The notes beneath the pieces were generated by a model. That model made no database searches. It saw only the letters and a list, made by a program, of their open reading frames with translations, and was not told where the DNA came from. Both the position numbers and the translations under genes were made by a program. Shown one piece after another: positions 47,262 through 58,442 of a stretch of DNA of 64,000 nt (position 1 is the first letter of the stretch; the number at the start of each line of letters is the position of its first letter). The DNA comes from Heliocidaris erythrogramma (Eukaryota > Echinodermata > Echinoidea > Camarodonta > Echinometridae), in contig CM046863.1 in assembly GCA_025617745.1 (NCBI GenBank), positions 6,818,015 to 6,882,014 on the forward strand, in the 5' to 3' direction.

Positions 47262-47998
47262 GTATACCTTTTTGACGAATTTAAAGTGGCCAAAAATCCA
47301 AAATTTGTCCACCCCTGCCTGGCGCCCACTGTCCCCGATATAATGCCATGATGACCTTGACCTTGACCTTGACCACTCAAGGTCAGGGTCAGAAATGACG
47401 CCCAAAATGAATACTAGCTTTTGGACAAACTGAAAGTGGCAAAAAATCCAAAATCTATCCACCCCTGCCTGGCGCCCACGGTCCCACATCTAATGCCATG
47501 ATGACCTTGAGCTTGACCCCTCAAGGTAAAAAATGGCGCCAAAAATGAATGCTAGCTTTTTGACGAACTGAAAGTGGCCAAAAAATCCTAAATGTTTCCA
47601 CCCCTGCCTGGCGCCCACTGTCCCCGATCTAATGCCATGATGACCTTGACCTTGACCCCTCAAGGTCACGGTCAAAAATGGCGCCAAAAAATGAATACTG
47701 GCTTTTTGACAGACCGAAAGTGGGACAAAATGCAAAATTTTTCGACCCCTGCCTGGAGCCCACGGTACTTGATCTAATGCCATGATGACCTTGACCTTGA
47801 CCCCTCAAGGTCACGGTCAAAAATGGCGCCAAAAATGAATACTAGCTTTTTGACGAACTGAAAGTGGCCCAAAATCCAAAATTTTTCCACCCCTGCCTGG
47901 CGCCCACGGTCCCCGATCTAATGCCATGATGACCATGACCTTGAGGGGTCAAGGTCAAGGTCATCATGGCATTAGATCGGGGACCGTGGGCGCCATGC
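47262..47998. repeat. ~145-bp tandem array with inverted end
   Basis: Five to six units with CCACCCCTGCCTGGCGCCCA, CTAATGCCATGATGACCTTG, CCTCAAGGTCACGGTCAAAA and TGAATACTAGCTTTTTGACG. The landmark ATGCCATGATGACC recurs at about 47344, 47492, 47631, 47778 and 47921. The array ends in a flipped half-unit at about 47942-47995, forming a hairpin with its neighbour. Confidence 0.9.
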
Positions 47999-48205
47999 AT
48001 ATGTCGAAAAAAAATCCGACTTTGGGCAATTTTGAATATCAAATGAATATCGAATGAATATCGAATAACGAATAACGAATATCAAAACAACTGCACAGAC
48101 CTAGTGTTATGTGAAAGGGACAGGGTCAGGGGGGGGGGGGGGGGGGTGGGGGTATGATTCGAGCTCGAGCGCGTGTTCCCCGACCTTTACGCTAGTTAGC
48201 ATTGA

Positions 48206-49545
48206 ATAAGTAATTCTACGGCCGGTCTGCTCTACTCCACAGTCTAAAGAGTAAAGATGCGTTCAACTAAATTTTTAATTGAGCTAGATTTACGAACATT
48301 TTGTTCTTTCCCTTTTCTTGTCTATCTTTCAGATATTTATCTTTATTTTCCGTCTTTCTCATCTGCTCCCATATTTTGTTAAGTTATTATTCCTTTTTTT
48401 GCCATTCACCCATGTCCTCATTCTATCTTCCGACTTATGTTATTGTTTGTCTTTATTCTTAAATTATTTTGTATTTCTGTTTTTCCTCACGTTTTCTTCT
48501 TTTTGATTTTTCTTCTCTTTCTGTATTAATTGTGTTCTTCTCTATTTTCATAATTCTTTCGTATTCTCTTTCTGTATTTCCTTATTTTCTTTCTCAATTC
48601 ATCTTCTATTTCTGTCTTTCCTAATGGTATTCTTTGTTTTTTGTCAGTATATCATCCTTTTTCCATCTTTGTTTTTATTCTTTCCTTGTTTCATATTTTC
48701 ATCTATCCTTTGCTATGTATCTCTTAAATTGTCTTCTGTCCTTCTCTTTCTATCTATTCTCTTTTTTTATTTTTTGTATTTATTTATTTATTTATTTTCC
48801 TATTATGTTTAATCAATTATAATCTTTTCTTGATATATATATAGGATTTGATATTTCTCTTCTGTTTTCTCTTTCTGTTTTTCAGTATTTCATTCTTTGT
48901 TTTAATCTTTGCTTGATTTTCTCTGTCTATCTTTCCTAATGTTATTCTCTGTTGTTGTTGTTTTTTCCTCATCTTCTCGCGTTTGATATTTCCTATACCC
49001 TAGTGACATCATAGAATCATGACTGCGATCTCCATTGTGTTCATGCAATTTGAGCGAACGTGTTAACATACCGAGTTGAATATCAGCCTATGCGATATTA
49101 ACTTGTGAAATTACGGCCATATTCCATTATTTATATTTTTAACGAAGGATAGGAAATGATGAGAAAGAAGGAAAATAAAGAGAAACATCTGAAAGGATAA
49201 AAGAAAAGATAACAAATCGAAAGAATAAAATGTCTGTAATTCTAGCTCAGTTCAAAATTTGCTCGAACGCACCCTTAGACTTAGTCCACTGCCTGGACTT
49301 TTCGCGCACGACCGCGATCCGTTGAGAAAATAATACACCCTCAACGCTAAAACTCAGATAGTCCTTTCATTCGACCCTCGCGCGGGTGAAATTTTGGGGA
49401 TCGCGCGATTAATGGTGAGTCGCACATTGTGTGGGATGTGCGTGTGTAAAGAAAGAGCAGCGTAAGGGAATAAACCAAATATATAAAAAAAGGATAGAAT
49501 CTAGACTACCTTAGACTGTGGAACAGAGTTGACCGGCCGTATATT
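48206..49545. repeat. Long imperfect inverted repeat, T-rich interior
   Basis: ACGGCCGGTCTGCTCTACTC followed by CACAGTCTAAAG near 48218 is mirrored by its complement around 49500-49545. Sequences near 48250-48350 are mirrored at about 49130-49270. Between them, 48300-48960 is T/C-rich with repeated TCTTTCCTAATG-type words. No gene seen. Confidence 0.6.
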
Positions 49546-50047
49546 TACATAAAGAAACAAGAATACTTTAAGAAAAGCGTGAAAATAGACATCTATAATA
49601 CAGTGCGTATAAAAAAAAGTTACACTTTTGACAAATCTGTCAAAATTATATTTAAACATATTTGGAAGATTTTTTTTTCATGTCAATAGATGCACAATAG
49701 TCTCATCTATCAAGTGCTACTAACAAAACAAATTTCCGTTCACATTTCGTTCACAATCATAAGTCGGGTATTTATCAATCAATCACTCAAACAATGGATC
49801 AGTCAGTCATTCAAACATTCAGCCAGTGACTCAACCTTGTCGTTTCGTGTTTTTTGGTTGTTCTGTAACAGTGTTATTGTGTTTTCCAAGTCTTCGTAGG
49901 AACATTTTGAATCAATTTTATTTTCCCTGTGGGATCCACAAATTACAAGCACTGCTCTTTAGTGGGTCCCCCACATTTCCTCAGAAATTAAGAATCTCTA
50001 TTAATTATTCATTATAATAATGTATTTAAACAGACGATTGGTACTAC

Positions 50048-50858
50048 AAAACTTAAAGATAACATTTAACAAATTCATAGTGACGAAGCTTTTCGACCTG
50101 CACTCATCGGGTCACAACGCAGGAATGAGAGAATACAAGAAAATACAAAAGTCAAGGAAGTGTGTGTACAGCGTCCCGGATATGATCCGGGCACGCTAAA
50201 ATAATCGAAGCGCTTGTACAAACTCCTTTTGTCGGCACAATAGCGGATCTCTCGACTGAATGAACAACGCTTCTAAGAAGCGAAGATGTTGAAAGCTGCG
50301 TGCTCGGGCAACAATAGTGAACTGAGCCGGGTTATACGCCTTGGAACAAGCCGGACTATTCAGCAAGTGCTGACCAATAGCAGAGTCGCTGTGACTGCGG
50401 CATTGAACATTAGCGACGCTAGCAGCGGTTTTGCAATTACGCTTCGGCTGTGCTCGGCTACCAGCTGATGTCTGTCGTACCACGAAGGGTACGTGCTGTT
50501 TAATGCGGTCCGCTAGACGCTGAGATGTACGGCCAACGTAGACGGCTTCACACCGACAATGATACTGATAAACGACATTGCTCATTTGTACTGCCTTCCC
50601 CCCGAGCACGCAGCTTTCAACATCTTCGCTTCTTAGAAGCGTTGTTCATTCAGTCGAGAGATCCGCTATTGTGCCGACAAAAGGAGTTTGTACAAGCGCT
50701 TCGATTATTCTAGCGTGCCCGGATCCTACCCGGGTCGCTATACACACACTTCCTTGACTTTTGTATTTTCTTGTATTCTCTCATTCCTGCGTTGTGACCC
50801 GATGAGTGCAGGTCGAAAAGCTTCGTCACTATGAATTTGTTAAATGTTATCTTTAAAT
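50048..50858 (-). mobile_element. Penelope-like element end with inverted duplicate
   Basis: Minus frame 50609-50196 (137 codons) encodes a GIY-YIG nuclease-like domain: VVYQYHCRCEAVYVGRTSQR, then LADRIKQH, and a C-terminal FLEALFIQSRDPLLCRQKEF. This is the endonuclease end of Penelope-like retroelements (established for the family). The 3' end from about 50309 down to 50048 recurs inverted at 50600-50858 with few differences, so the coding core is flanked by ~260-bp inverted arms. No RT core is visible, and the element is 5'-truncated at the arm junction. Confidence 0.85.
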
Positions 50859-51133
50859 AATGTATTTATATGTACAGTGTACTTCTACACTTATCAAGGT
50901 AAATTGAATTTGTACATATATTTTTCATATTTTCTGTAACAATATCTGTAATGCCATTGTCTTTTCTTTCTGTTGGATATTAAATAAATACGAATTTGAA
51001 TTTTAATTTGAACCAAGCAAGCAGTCACTTAATCAACCATCAATCCATTGGTCAATCAATTAATAAATCATTTAATTGGCCATCAGTTGAGGAATCAAAA
51101 TAAAGAAAAAAAAAACATAGGCATTTAGGCACC

Positions 51134-51157
51134 GGGGGGGGGGGGGGGGGGGGGGGG
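51134..51157. repeat. 24-base G run
   Basis: One of many long G/C homopolymers in the window. The sequence on either side (50860-51700) shows no gene. Confidence 0.9.
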
Positions 51158-51701
51158 ACTGCTTACATAATGGATACACTGTAATTGATTGATTGGTTGA
51201 TATATTGATTGATGGATTAATTGATTCATTTGGCTTTCTTGATTGAATGACTGGTCTGAAAGTGTTAGTGAGAAGACGCAACTAGATATAACATGGTTTT
51301 CTTTTTTAAATTGCTGTATAACATCTGTATAATCTTCCCTTTTTTGTGGTGTTTTCGTGGAATTTATGGAACAAAACTCACCAGTGCTGCTGATTAAGGT
51401 CTGCAATTGCTAAAGAGGGATATTTTATGGATGATCTTACCAGGATTGCATGGATATTACTGGATTCTTTGTTATTCATGCTGGAAAGAATTGTAGTGGA
51501 TGGGGCTGACTGGTCCCATATGATAATCTCCATGTTGGTTTTTAAGTATACATGTACTCTGTTTTGGATTTGACTTCTATTTGACACATCATTTCCACCA
51601 CTATTTAACTTTGTCGCTACAATTTTTAATTTGGATATGAGCCTTATCTCGCTGTAGTCTGTAACTTTTTGTGCAATACTCATTAGTCAACTTCTAATAA
51701 A

Positions 51702-52432
51702 ATGCCAGGAGTACCGGTATTGGCGGCAACGCCGACAAGGCAACAAGCTCAAACCCAATCTGCTAACGTTATCGCTACTTGTACTGAACAAATAACCGAG
51801 TTACTGCAGAATGAGGAATTCATTACAGTCCTACATAGTGTAGTTAGCAAACTTATTGATAGAATAATTCCCACCATCAAAGAGCAACTGTCTGAAAGAT
51901 TGGAGAGATGTGAAGGAGAAATCTTTGATTTTCAAGCTGTAGTTAAACACCACAAAGAGGAATGTGCTACTCTTCACAGTGAAATGTTCAACAACCAGCT
52001 GGAGAATGAATTGGAAGAACTGCAACAGTAGTCGAGGCGGATTAATCTTCGCATCTTCGGTGCCAAAGAATCACCCAGTGAATCGACTGACGACATCGCT
52101 ATGAAAATCGTACGCGATCATCTCAAGGTTGACCTCACACCTTCAGACATAGACCGCTCGCACCGTGTCGGGAAACATAGTGGTGACAGTATTACAGGCC
52201 GCGCCTCCATTATTAGTTATGAGTTAAACTCATTTCCCATCGAAAGAAGAGGGAAATTTTTCGCAACAAGCATAGTCTGAAGGAACAGAAGGAAACTAAG
52301 TACAGAATCCACGAGGTTCTTTATGTTAAACGCTATAGCATTCTCTTAGCCGCACATTAAAGTGACAAGGTTCAAGCCTGCAGGATAATTGACGGTAGGG
52401 TTTTTGCCAACCCAGTCCCACACTTAAAGTAG
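51702..52432 (+). pseudogene. LINE ORF1 (coiled coil plus RRM-like domain), broken
   Basis: An ATG at 51702 opens 109 codons with a heptad-like region (IKEQLSERLERCEGEIFDFQ) and a stop at 52029. The frame then continues as RRINLRIFGAKESPSESTDD, VRDHLKVDLTPSDIDRSHRV and GK, the RRM-like core of LINE ORF1 nucleic-acid chaperones. After further breaks comes the C-terminal RIHEVLYVKRYSILLAAH and IIDGRVFANP. Three or more disruptions make it a pseudogene. No ORF2 follows. Confidence 0.78.
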
Positions 52433-54357
52433 AACTTTAATGATTTTAAATATTGGCTTAATACTTATTATTGCATAGATGGCATGAATTAAACAAGGTT
52501 ATCCAAATTCAACGCTTGGAAACATTTGAAGTAATGATTATTATCAATTATAAAACGGTAAAATACAGCCCCCGATATAGCAGCTGAAGAGCTCCTCGAA
52601 CGCTGCTGAGATATGTGACGACACACCATGGACCAGTCCTGTCTAAGCAGGCGATGTCCCATAACATCTTACACATTTTTCAGAGTCTATTTTGTCATCT
52701 CCTCTTCACTTATTTCTCTTCCTTCACCAGCGTCAGTCTTAATGTTAGTCTGTTGCCTCACTCTTAACTTCGTGTATGGTATTATTTTGATGAAAAATGC
52801 AGCGTTAAAAAATAAAGGAATCAGTCACTTGTAAACAAAATAAGACGCCATTGTATTTTCAGCTGCTTGCACCGGGGCATGTTCGGCGTTTCAAGAGGGA
52901 ACGAATACCATCCTGCTATTATTCGGAGGGCCTTTCAATTTGAAAGTGGGGTTTATTTCATTGATCATTGACCCTTCTCCTGTGTATTTACAATCAAACG
53001 GTTTTAGCTATCAGAATCAGCTGCACTTTCCCTTTATAATGGTGTGAAATAAGGTCATGTTTAAATACACCAAACTCTTTATAATTTGATAAATAATTGC
53101 ATTGCAATTACGTTCATTCATTATAGGACGTCGTCTGCTTAAGCAGGATCGATCCCGAGTGTGACGACATCAAAACATCGCTATATTTCTGGCGAATCCT
53201 CGGATATTCCAGATGCTGAGAAGAGCTTTTATTTGTGTTGTTTTTATAATCATCAGATACGCAGTTGACATAAAACTTATACGATTGCCATCTGTATGCT
53301 TCCCAGTTTCTAGTGATACATTAATTGCCATATTTGTGATTTTCTTTGAATATCTACTTTAAATAGACGAATAGAGTCATAGTACCAATCACCGTTAATA
53401 TGACACTCTTGGTCAATTTAAGGGACATTTATAATGGCGCCATCTACGTTTGCAATCGTGGCCGAGTTACCCAAGAAAGCTGAATCGATCATAAATATTT
53501 GTGTCAATTTTTGCATTAAAAGTATGTCTTGTTTTTCAAGGTTATTTAATGTGTAAAACAGTGGCGTTATCGTGAAATAAAACGCCCCTCATTCACTCCT
53601 TAGAGTTTCGGTTTATTCCGTACAACGCTTTAGTGAATTCATTCCACCTCAACCACTGACCTCTACCACCTGGACGTATCATTGGCTCAGAGAAGTGACG
53701 TCGTGGGTCCGCCATGTGGCACTTCTGAAAAATCAACGCGCGAGAAAGCTGGAATACAGATTTGTGTACAATCCGACTGTCTGTTCTTTTTGCCGAACTT
53801 TTTATGATGAATTTCGATTGTTAAACATGTGCTACAGTCAGCTGTTCTAATAGATAATATAAAGGATATGGACGGACATTTCATTCGTAAGTTGAAATAT
53901 GTTTTCAATGTATTTAAAAATTAAGTTGGAAGTTGGAAGTCGTCAGCGTGTAGCGCTCTGTGTAGTCCCATGTATTGTATTTTATGGACGGTTATGTATT
54001 GTATACCCTTTACATTTTTGTAAAAATGTTTTAACTGTTTGATAAAGAAAGTTACAGTTGAGGGCTATATTAGCTAATATGCTCAGTAATCCTCACATTG
54101 GCAAGAATCCTACCTAGGATTTAAAAAAAAAGAGAGCAGAACGGAGGTATAGGATAATCATATTTTAAAGACATTTTTTTTTTAGCATGGGTATTGGGTT
54201 GTGACTTCTGTGTTCCATAGAATCACCACAGACAGGGTGGATCAGCAGCGCGAGTGAGCCCTGCATGCTATGCTATTTTTTTTTTGAGATTTCAAGAGTC
54301 TTTCTTGATTCGTTTCAAATTTCCCGAACTGGACTAGACCTTATGTCAGTAGATCCT
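52433..54357. other. Intergenic, possible promoter-proximal DNA
   Basis: No gene seen. A TGACGTC palindrome (CRE-like) lies at 53695-53701 in a relatively GC-rich patch, and a splice donor-like TTC/GTAAGT at about 53887. They could belong to the first exon of the THAP gene downstream, but no exon with the first zinc ligands was found. Confidence 0.3.
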
Positions 54358-54777
54358 AGAGGCGCACGACTAATATGGGAGACTGGATATGGGAGATTAT
54401 CTCCAATATCAGAGACTTTTGTAAAGAATTTTGGTATCCAATTTCAGAGACAGTCTCCAGTTTGGGAGACAAATTTTCTTTGTTTACATTTTCTCAAAAG
54501 GGATTTCCTTGGCAGCAAATGAGAATAGGATGAGCAGATTCCTCATGAAATATTACAACTTTTCACCGTCTTCACCGTCTACTTTTGTTTTTATAACAGA
54601 TTTTGTTATCCACACACAAAACGAATGGGCTTCTGATCTCAGTGAAACACAGTTTTGGTTGGAAATATTTGCCTTATTGTTTATGTTGTTTCTTTTATTC
54701 TTTTGTAAAGCAAGTCCCCAATATGGGAGATTGTCTCCCTTATTAGAGATAGTCTCCCATATTGGCCGTGCACCTCT
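54358..54777. mobile_element. TIR element with GGGAGA motifs
   Basis: Inverted ends AGAGGCGCACGACTAATATG and, at the other end, the complement of AGAGGTGCACGGCCAATATG, about 28 bp. Both subterminal regions repeat TATGGGAGA and its complement, giving a second layer of pairing. The two long open frames inside show no domain. Confidence 0.82.
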
Positions 54778-55523
54778 GTATGTCTAGACTTGTATAGCAC
54801 ACGTGGGAACATTATCATTTCAAAATCAACACTCCTGAGTTCATTGAAATAATAATGTAGGGTCTACACTTGCATTTCTGTGCCACTGTGTGTGCTGAGT
54901 CTTCATAAATAAGTCATCACAATGAAAGGCTTTTGTGAGGTAAGAGGTCAATACTGTTTACATTTTACTTCCTATGTCATAGTGGTCTATATGGTCTTCG
55001 GCCCTGAGAAATGAAGTATGAGTTCAAATCATAAAGTCTTTCATTATGGTTATTTATGGAGACTCGTTACTTGCAGTGACCCACAAATGCACACAGTGAA
55101 GACGACAAGGCTTGTCGATGGGTGAATCATCTACCAGAGTTGCATTTTTTTTTGAATTATCAACTTTAGTGAGTAAAATTCTTTGTTTTACTGCAAATTT
55201 GGTAGGTGTACATTTTGAGTAAATTCTAGTGAATTTTGTTCAGTGATGCTTAGAAAATCTGTCTATTATTTGGAGCTTTTTGTCTTTGTTATGGGCTGTG
55301 TGGTTATATTAGCCAAGTTTAGCTTGATGATATAAAACTGTCACAATGGAAGACAATTTGTTTTTGAATAATGTCAGGTGGTTGAAAGAATTGAATTTAA
55401 GTAAAAATACAATTTTTACATTCACCCCTTCCTAGAAATAAAATTGATGTTTAATGTAGACTGCTGAGTAGATTTTTCTACATCTAGAATTTAATTGACT
55501 TCATGTGTTTACATTTGCTGCAG

Positions 55524-55725
55524 ATTCCCATTCAGCCGCCGGTCTGTACTTGCAGTATGGATGGTCAATATGAAGCGAGATTCGTGGACTCCCACCAAGA
55601 GCTCTATACTCTGCTCTGATCATTTTGAAGAGGCTTGCTTTGACAGGACGGGGCAAACAATTTGTCTTACTCAGGATGCTGTCCCAACCATATTTGATTT
55701 CCCGCCTCATCATCATGTTCAATAA
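55524..55725 (+). CDS. THAP zinc-finger domain exon (partial)
   Basis: A TTTGCTGCAG acceptor precedes a frame of 66 residues beginning (R)FPFSRRSVLAVWMV, then SWTPTKSSILCSDHFEEACF and AVPTIFDFP, ending at TAA 55723-55725. FP, the WxPT turn, the LCSxHF pair (third Cys and His of the C2CH zinc site) and AVPTIF are the THAP signature. The first two cysteines must be on an upstream exon, which I could not place. THAP domains bind DNA in host regulators and in P-element-type transposases; which applies here is unclear. An intact gene would be expected to go on past the domain. Confidence 0.72.
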
Positions 55726-56260
55726 TGGCAAAGAGAGTTTCAACTGGAGAATTCAGCCATTAAGTGTACAATGTAGACATACTGTTCATGCCTCAGTTTG
55801 GCACATTCAAATTACAGGGATGATTACAGGAATTTTCAGAAATATACAGCAACTTTTATGGGGTCACGAAAGTGCCTGTTCTATCTATTGGAACAAATAA
55901 TATTTCATTTGCCATTAACAATACAAATGTCTCAAGTTCAATAATGGCAACAATAGTTTCAACTGGAGAATTTAGCCTTTAAGTGTAGGCCTACTGTTTA
56001 TGCCTCTCCGTTGGCATATTCAAATTACAGGAATTTTGAGAAATGCAAATTGTTCAGCAATTTTCATAGGGTCACGAAAGTGCATGTTCCACTATTAGAA
56101 CAAATAATTCTTCATTTTGTATTAATATTACAAGTGTTTCATTTGCCATAAACAATACAAGTGTCTCAATTTCAATAACGGCAACAAGAGTTTCAACTGG
56201 AAAATTCGGCTTTTAAGGCCTACTATTAGGCCTACTGTTTATGCCTAATTAACTTGATGA
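55726..56260. repeat. Three tandem ~210-bp copies after the THAP exon
   Basis: The sequence TTCAATAATGGCAAAGAGAG through GGGTCACGAAAGTGC at 55717-55900 recurs at about 55935-56100 and partly at 56165-56250, diverged by about ten percent or more. Confidence 0.8.
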
Positions 56261-56464
56261 AGGCATCATTACATGTGCCTGTATTTTTTTATATTTACTA
56301 GAGGATGATCAAAATTTAGAAATCAGAGATATAAAACATGAAAATTATTGCTTTATAAGTAACAGTGATAATTATTAAAGAAAAAAGTTAATTGTCTTTT
56401 CAGCTAATTACACCTCAATTTATCTTCAGCATCTTTTTTAAGGTTGTGAGAGGGAACATTAATG

Positions 56465-56724
56465 ATTTTTTTTTTTTTTTTTATAATCCACTCCAAATTT
56501 TATTAACCGAAATGGAAATTCTTTTTGCCCAATTGATCGTGGGGCCCAGCAGCCACTGTGCAGCGCCAGATCGACGTTGCTCTATCCTTTCAATTGCTGA
56601 ACGCCCAACAAAGTAGCAGCAACTCTCATCTTTTAACGTCTTTTGGTATGACGCGGCCGAGGTTCGAACCCACGACCTCCCGATTGTGAGGCGGACGCTC
56701 TAATGACTGAGCCAACACATCGGT
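56465..56724 (-). mobile_element. tRNA-derived SINE
   Basis: On the minus strand, starting at 56724, a tRNA-like head contains an A box (TGGCTCAGTCATTAGAGC) and a B box (GGTTCGAACC at 56670-56661). A ~170-bp body follows, ending in a 17-A tail at 56482-56466. The anticodon arm is not tRNA-like enough to fold well, so it is a SINE and not a tRNA gene. Confidence 0.88.
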
Positions 56725-56839
56725 AAGATGAAAGTCAAAATCAGTTAATTACGGTACAATCATTCTAATTTAAAATGCGGGGGGGGGGGGGGGGGGGGAT
56801 TATGAACAGTAGGAATGACAGCGATCTGACACAATATCA

Positions 56840-57100
56840 GATATATAGGGCCAGGGGCGGATGCAGGATTTAGAAAAAAAGGGGCCAAAAATTCTTTGAC
56901 AAGCCAAAAAATTTTTTAAAAAGGGCATCAGTATTTTCAGGCCCTTTCTCTCTTGCTGACAAGCACAAACAAAACCAACCAAAAAAAGTTATCAGCATTT
57001 TCAGGTTTCAGGCCTTCTTTTTCTCCCAAAATGTTCAAAGGTCCTCAAAAAAGGGGAGGGCACATGTCCCTTTTGCCCCCCCCCCCCCCGATTCGCGCCT
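56840..57100. repeat. Dispersed GGATCCAGGATTT / TTTGACAAGC repeat
   Basis: GGCGGATGCAGGATTT followed by TTCTTTGACAAGCCAAAAAA and a C run. Related copies occur at about 41800-41930, 42505-42640, 59325-59400 and 63405-63560, always with A-rich and G/C-homopolymer tracts. Non-coding. Confidence 0.75.
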
Positions 57101-57187
57101 GTATAGAGCACAGGTAGAGAGTGAGCTGTTAGAAAGAGATAAAAAGATAAATTGCAGTAATAATGAGAGGGAGGGGGGATGTATGGT

Positions 57188-57480
57188 GAAAATGAGAGTG
57201 AGAGAGCCTTTAAAGAATGCATGAGAAAGTGTCAACATTACTGGTAATATCAAGAAAGCCAGAGAGAGGGGGTGGGAGAAGAGAGGAGAGCATGTGAAGA
57301 GTGAATGAGAAAGTGTGAACATTATTGGTAATATTTCGAAAGAGAGAGAGGGGGGAGAGGAGAGCCTTTGAAGAGTGCATGAAAAGTGTGAACATTACTG
57401 ATAATATCGAGAGAACATTACATTGCATAATTAGCTGACAATATTGCAGTAAAATGAAAATAAATATCAAGAAAGAGAGA
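57188..57480. repeat. Three purine-rich tandem units (~100 bp)
   Basis: Units contain GCATGAGAAAGTGTCAACAT, ACTGGTAATATC and a GAGAGAGGGGG stretch. Antisense open frames here are artefacts. Confidence 0.8.
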
Positions 57481-58442
57481 TAGAGAAAGCTAGCGGGGGA
57501 GCCCTCGAGGAGCCTGAGAAAGTGTAGCGAGGAGGAACATCAAGATGCCTCTTGTAGGTAGATTATGCGTTTTATGTTTTCCTTCGGGAGAATAATCAAA
57601 ACAATGGGCTTCATTTATCATCTAACATCTAAGGTCTCCGATGATATTGAAGCGAAACTCCCAGGTAATGAAAACTTGGTGCCAAACCATGGGCGTCCGC
57701 AGAAAAAAATGCAGGGGGGGGGGGGGGCAAAACGAAATTAGGGGCCTTGAATCATGGGTGTCTATTTGTGATCGCGGTTGGGGGAATAATTGGTGCCCAA
57801 CAGGGATGACCAAGTGTTGGTTGGTGGACGAGCGAGCGAAAAGTTCTGCTTTCGCTCTATAAAATGCGAGCGAGCGAAGTGAGCGAGCAAAAATTCCGCT
57901 TGCGCTCTATAAAATGCAACTAGCGAGCATTTACAGAATTCCTTGTCCTTTGTTTGATTTATAGGTTTTCCCGCTCGATTTCATATTTTTGTCAGTCAAA
58001 TTAATTTAGATGCATTCAAATTCAGACACTATCGTCTAACGATCGATATCGGTCTTTCAAATTTTGAATGGAGTCATTGAAATTCTTTTCGAGACAAGCG
58101 GATTAATTTATGAACACTGAAATTCATTTATGAACAAGATTATTTCAATTTATATCATTCCATTTTTCTTTATCCGCATTCGATTTATTTTCAGGGCATT
58201 CAAATTAGCGATCGTTCAATGTTAATGCATTCAAATTACCTCAGAGGGACCTGTTTGGGCATTCACTTTCATTTTAAGGAATTCATTTTAAAATCATAGA
58301 TTCGTTGATCAACTTTCACGGATTTCGTGGTTTTTAATGATGTACATGCGTGTGCCTCTTTGTCTTTGTATACATTTATGTCTTTTTGCCTCTATTTAAG
58401 AAATAGACTTGCATTTTATTAAGCTTTATATGCCATACATAT

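Noticed and set aside
53687-53908. A first exon for the THAP gene near the TGACGTC site
   Set aside because: A donor-like GTAAGT exists, and one frame gives FHS before FPFSRR, but an in-frame stop lies about 35 bases upstream and the Cys pair is missing.
56640-56724. A tRNA gene on the minus strand
   Set aside because: A and B boxes are present, but the cloverleaf is incomplete and a SINE body with poly(A) follows.
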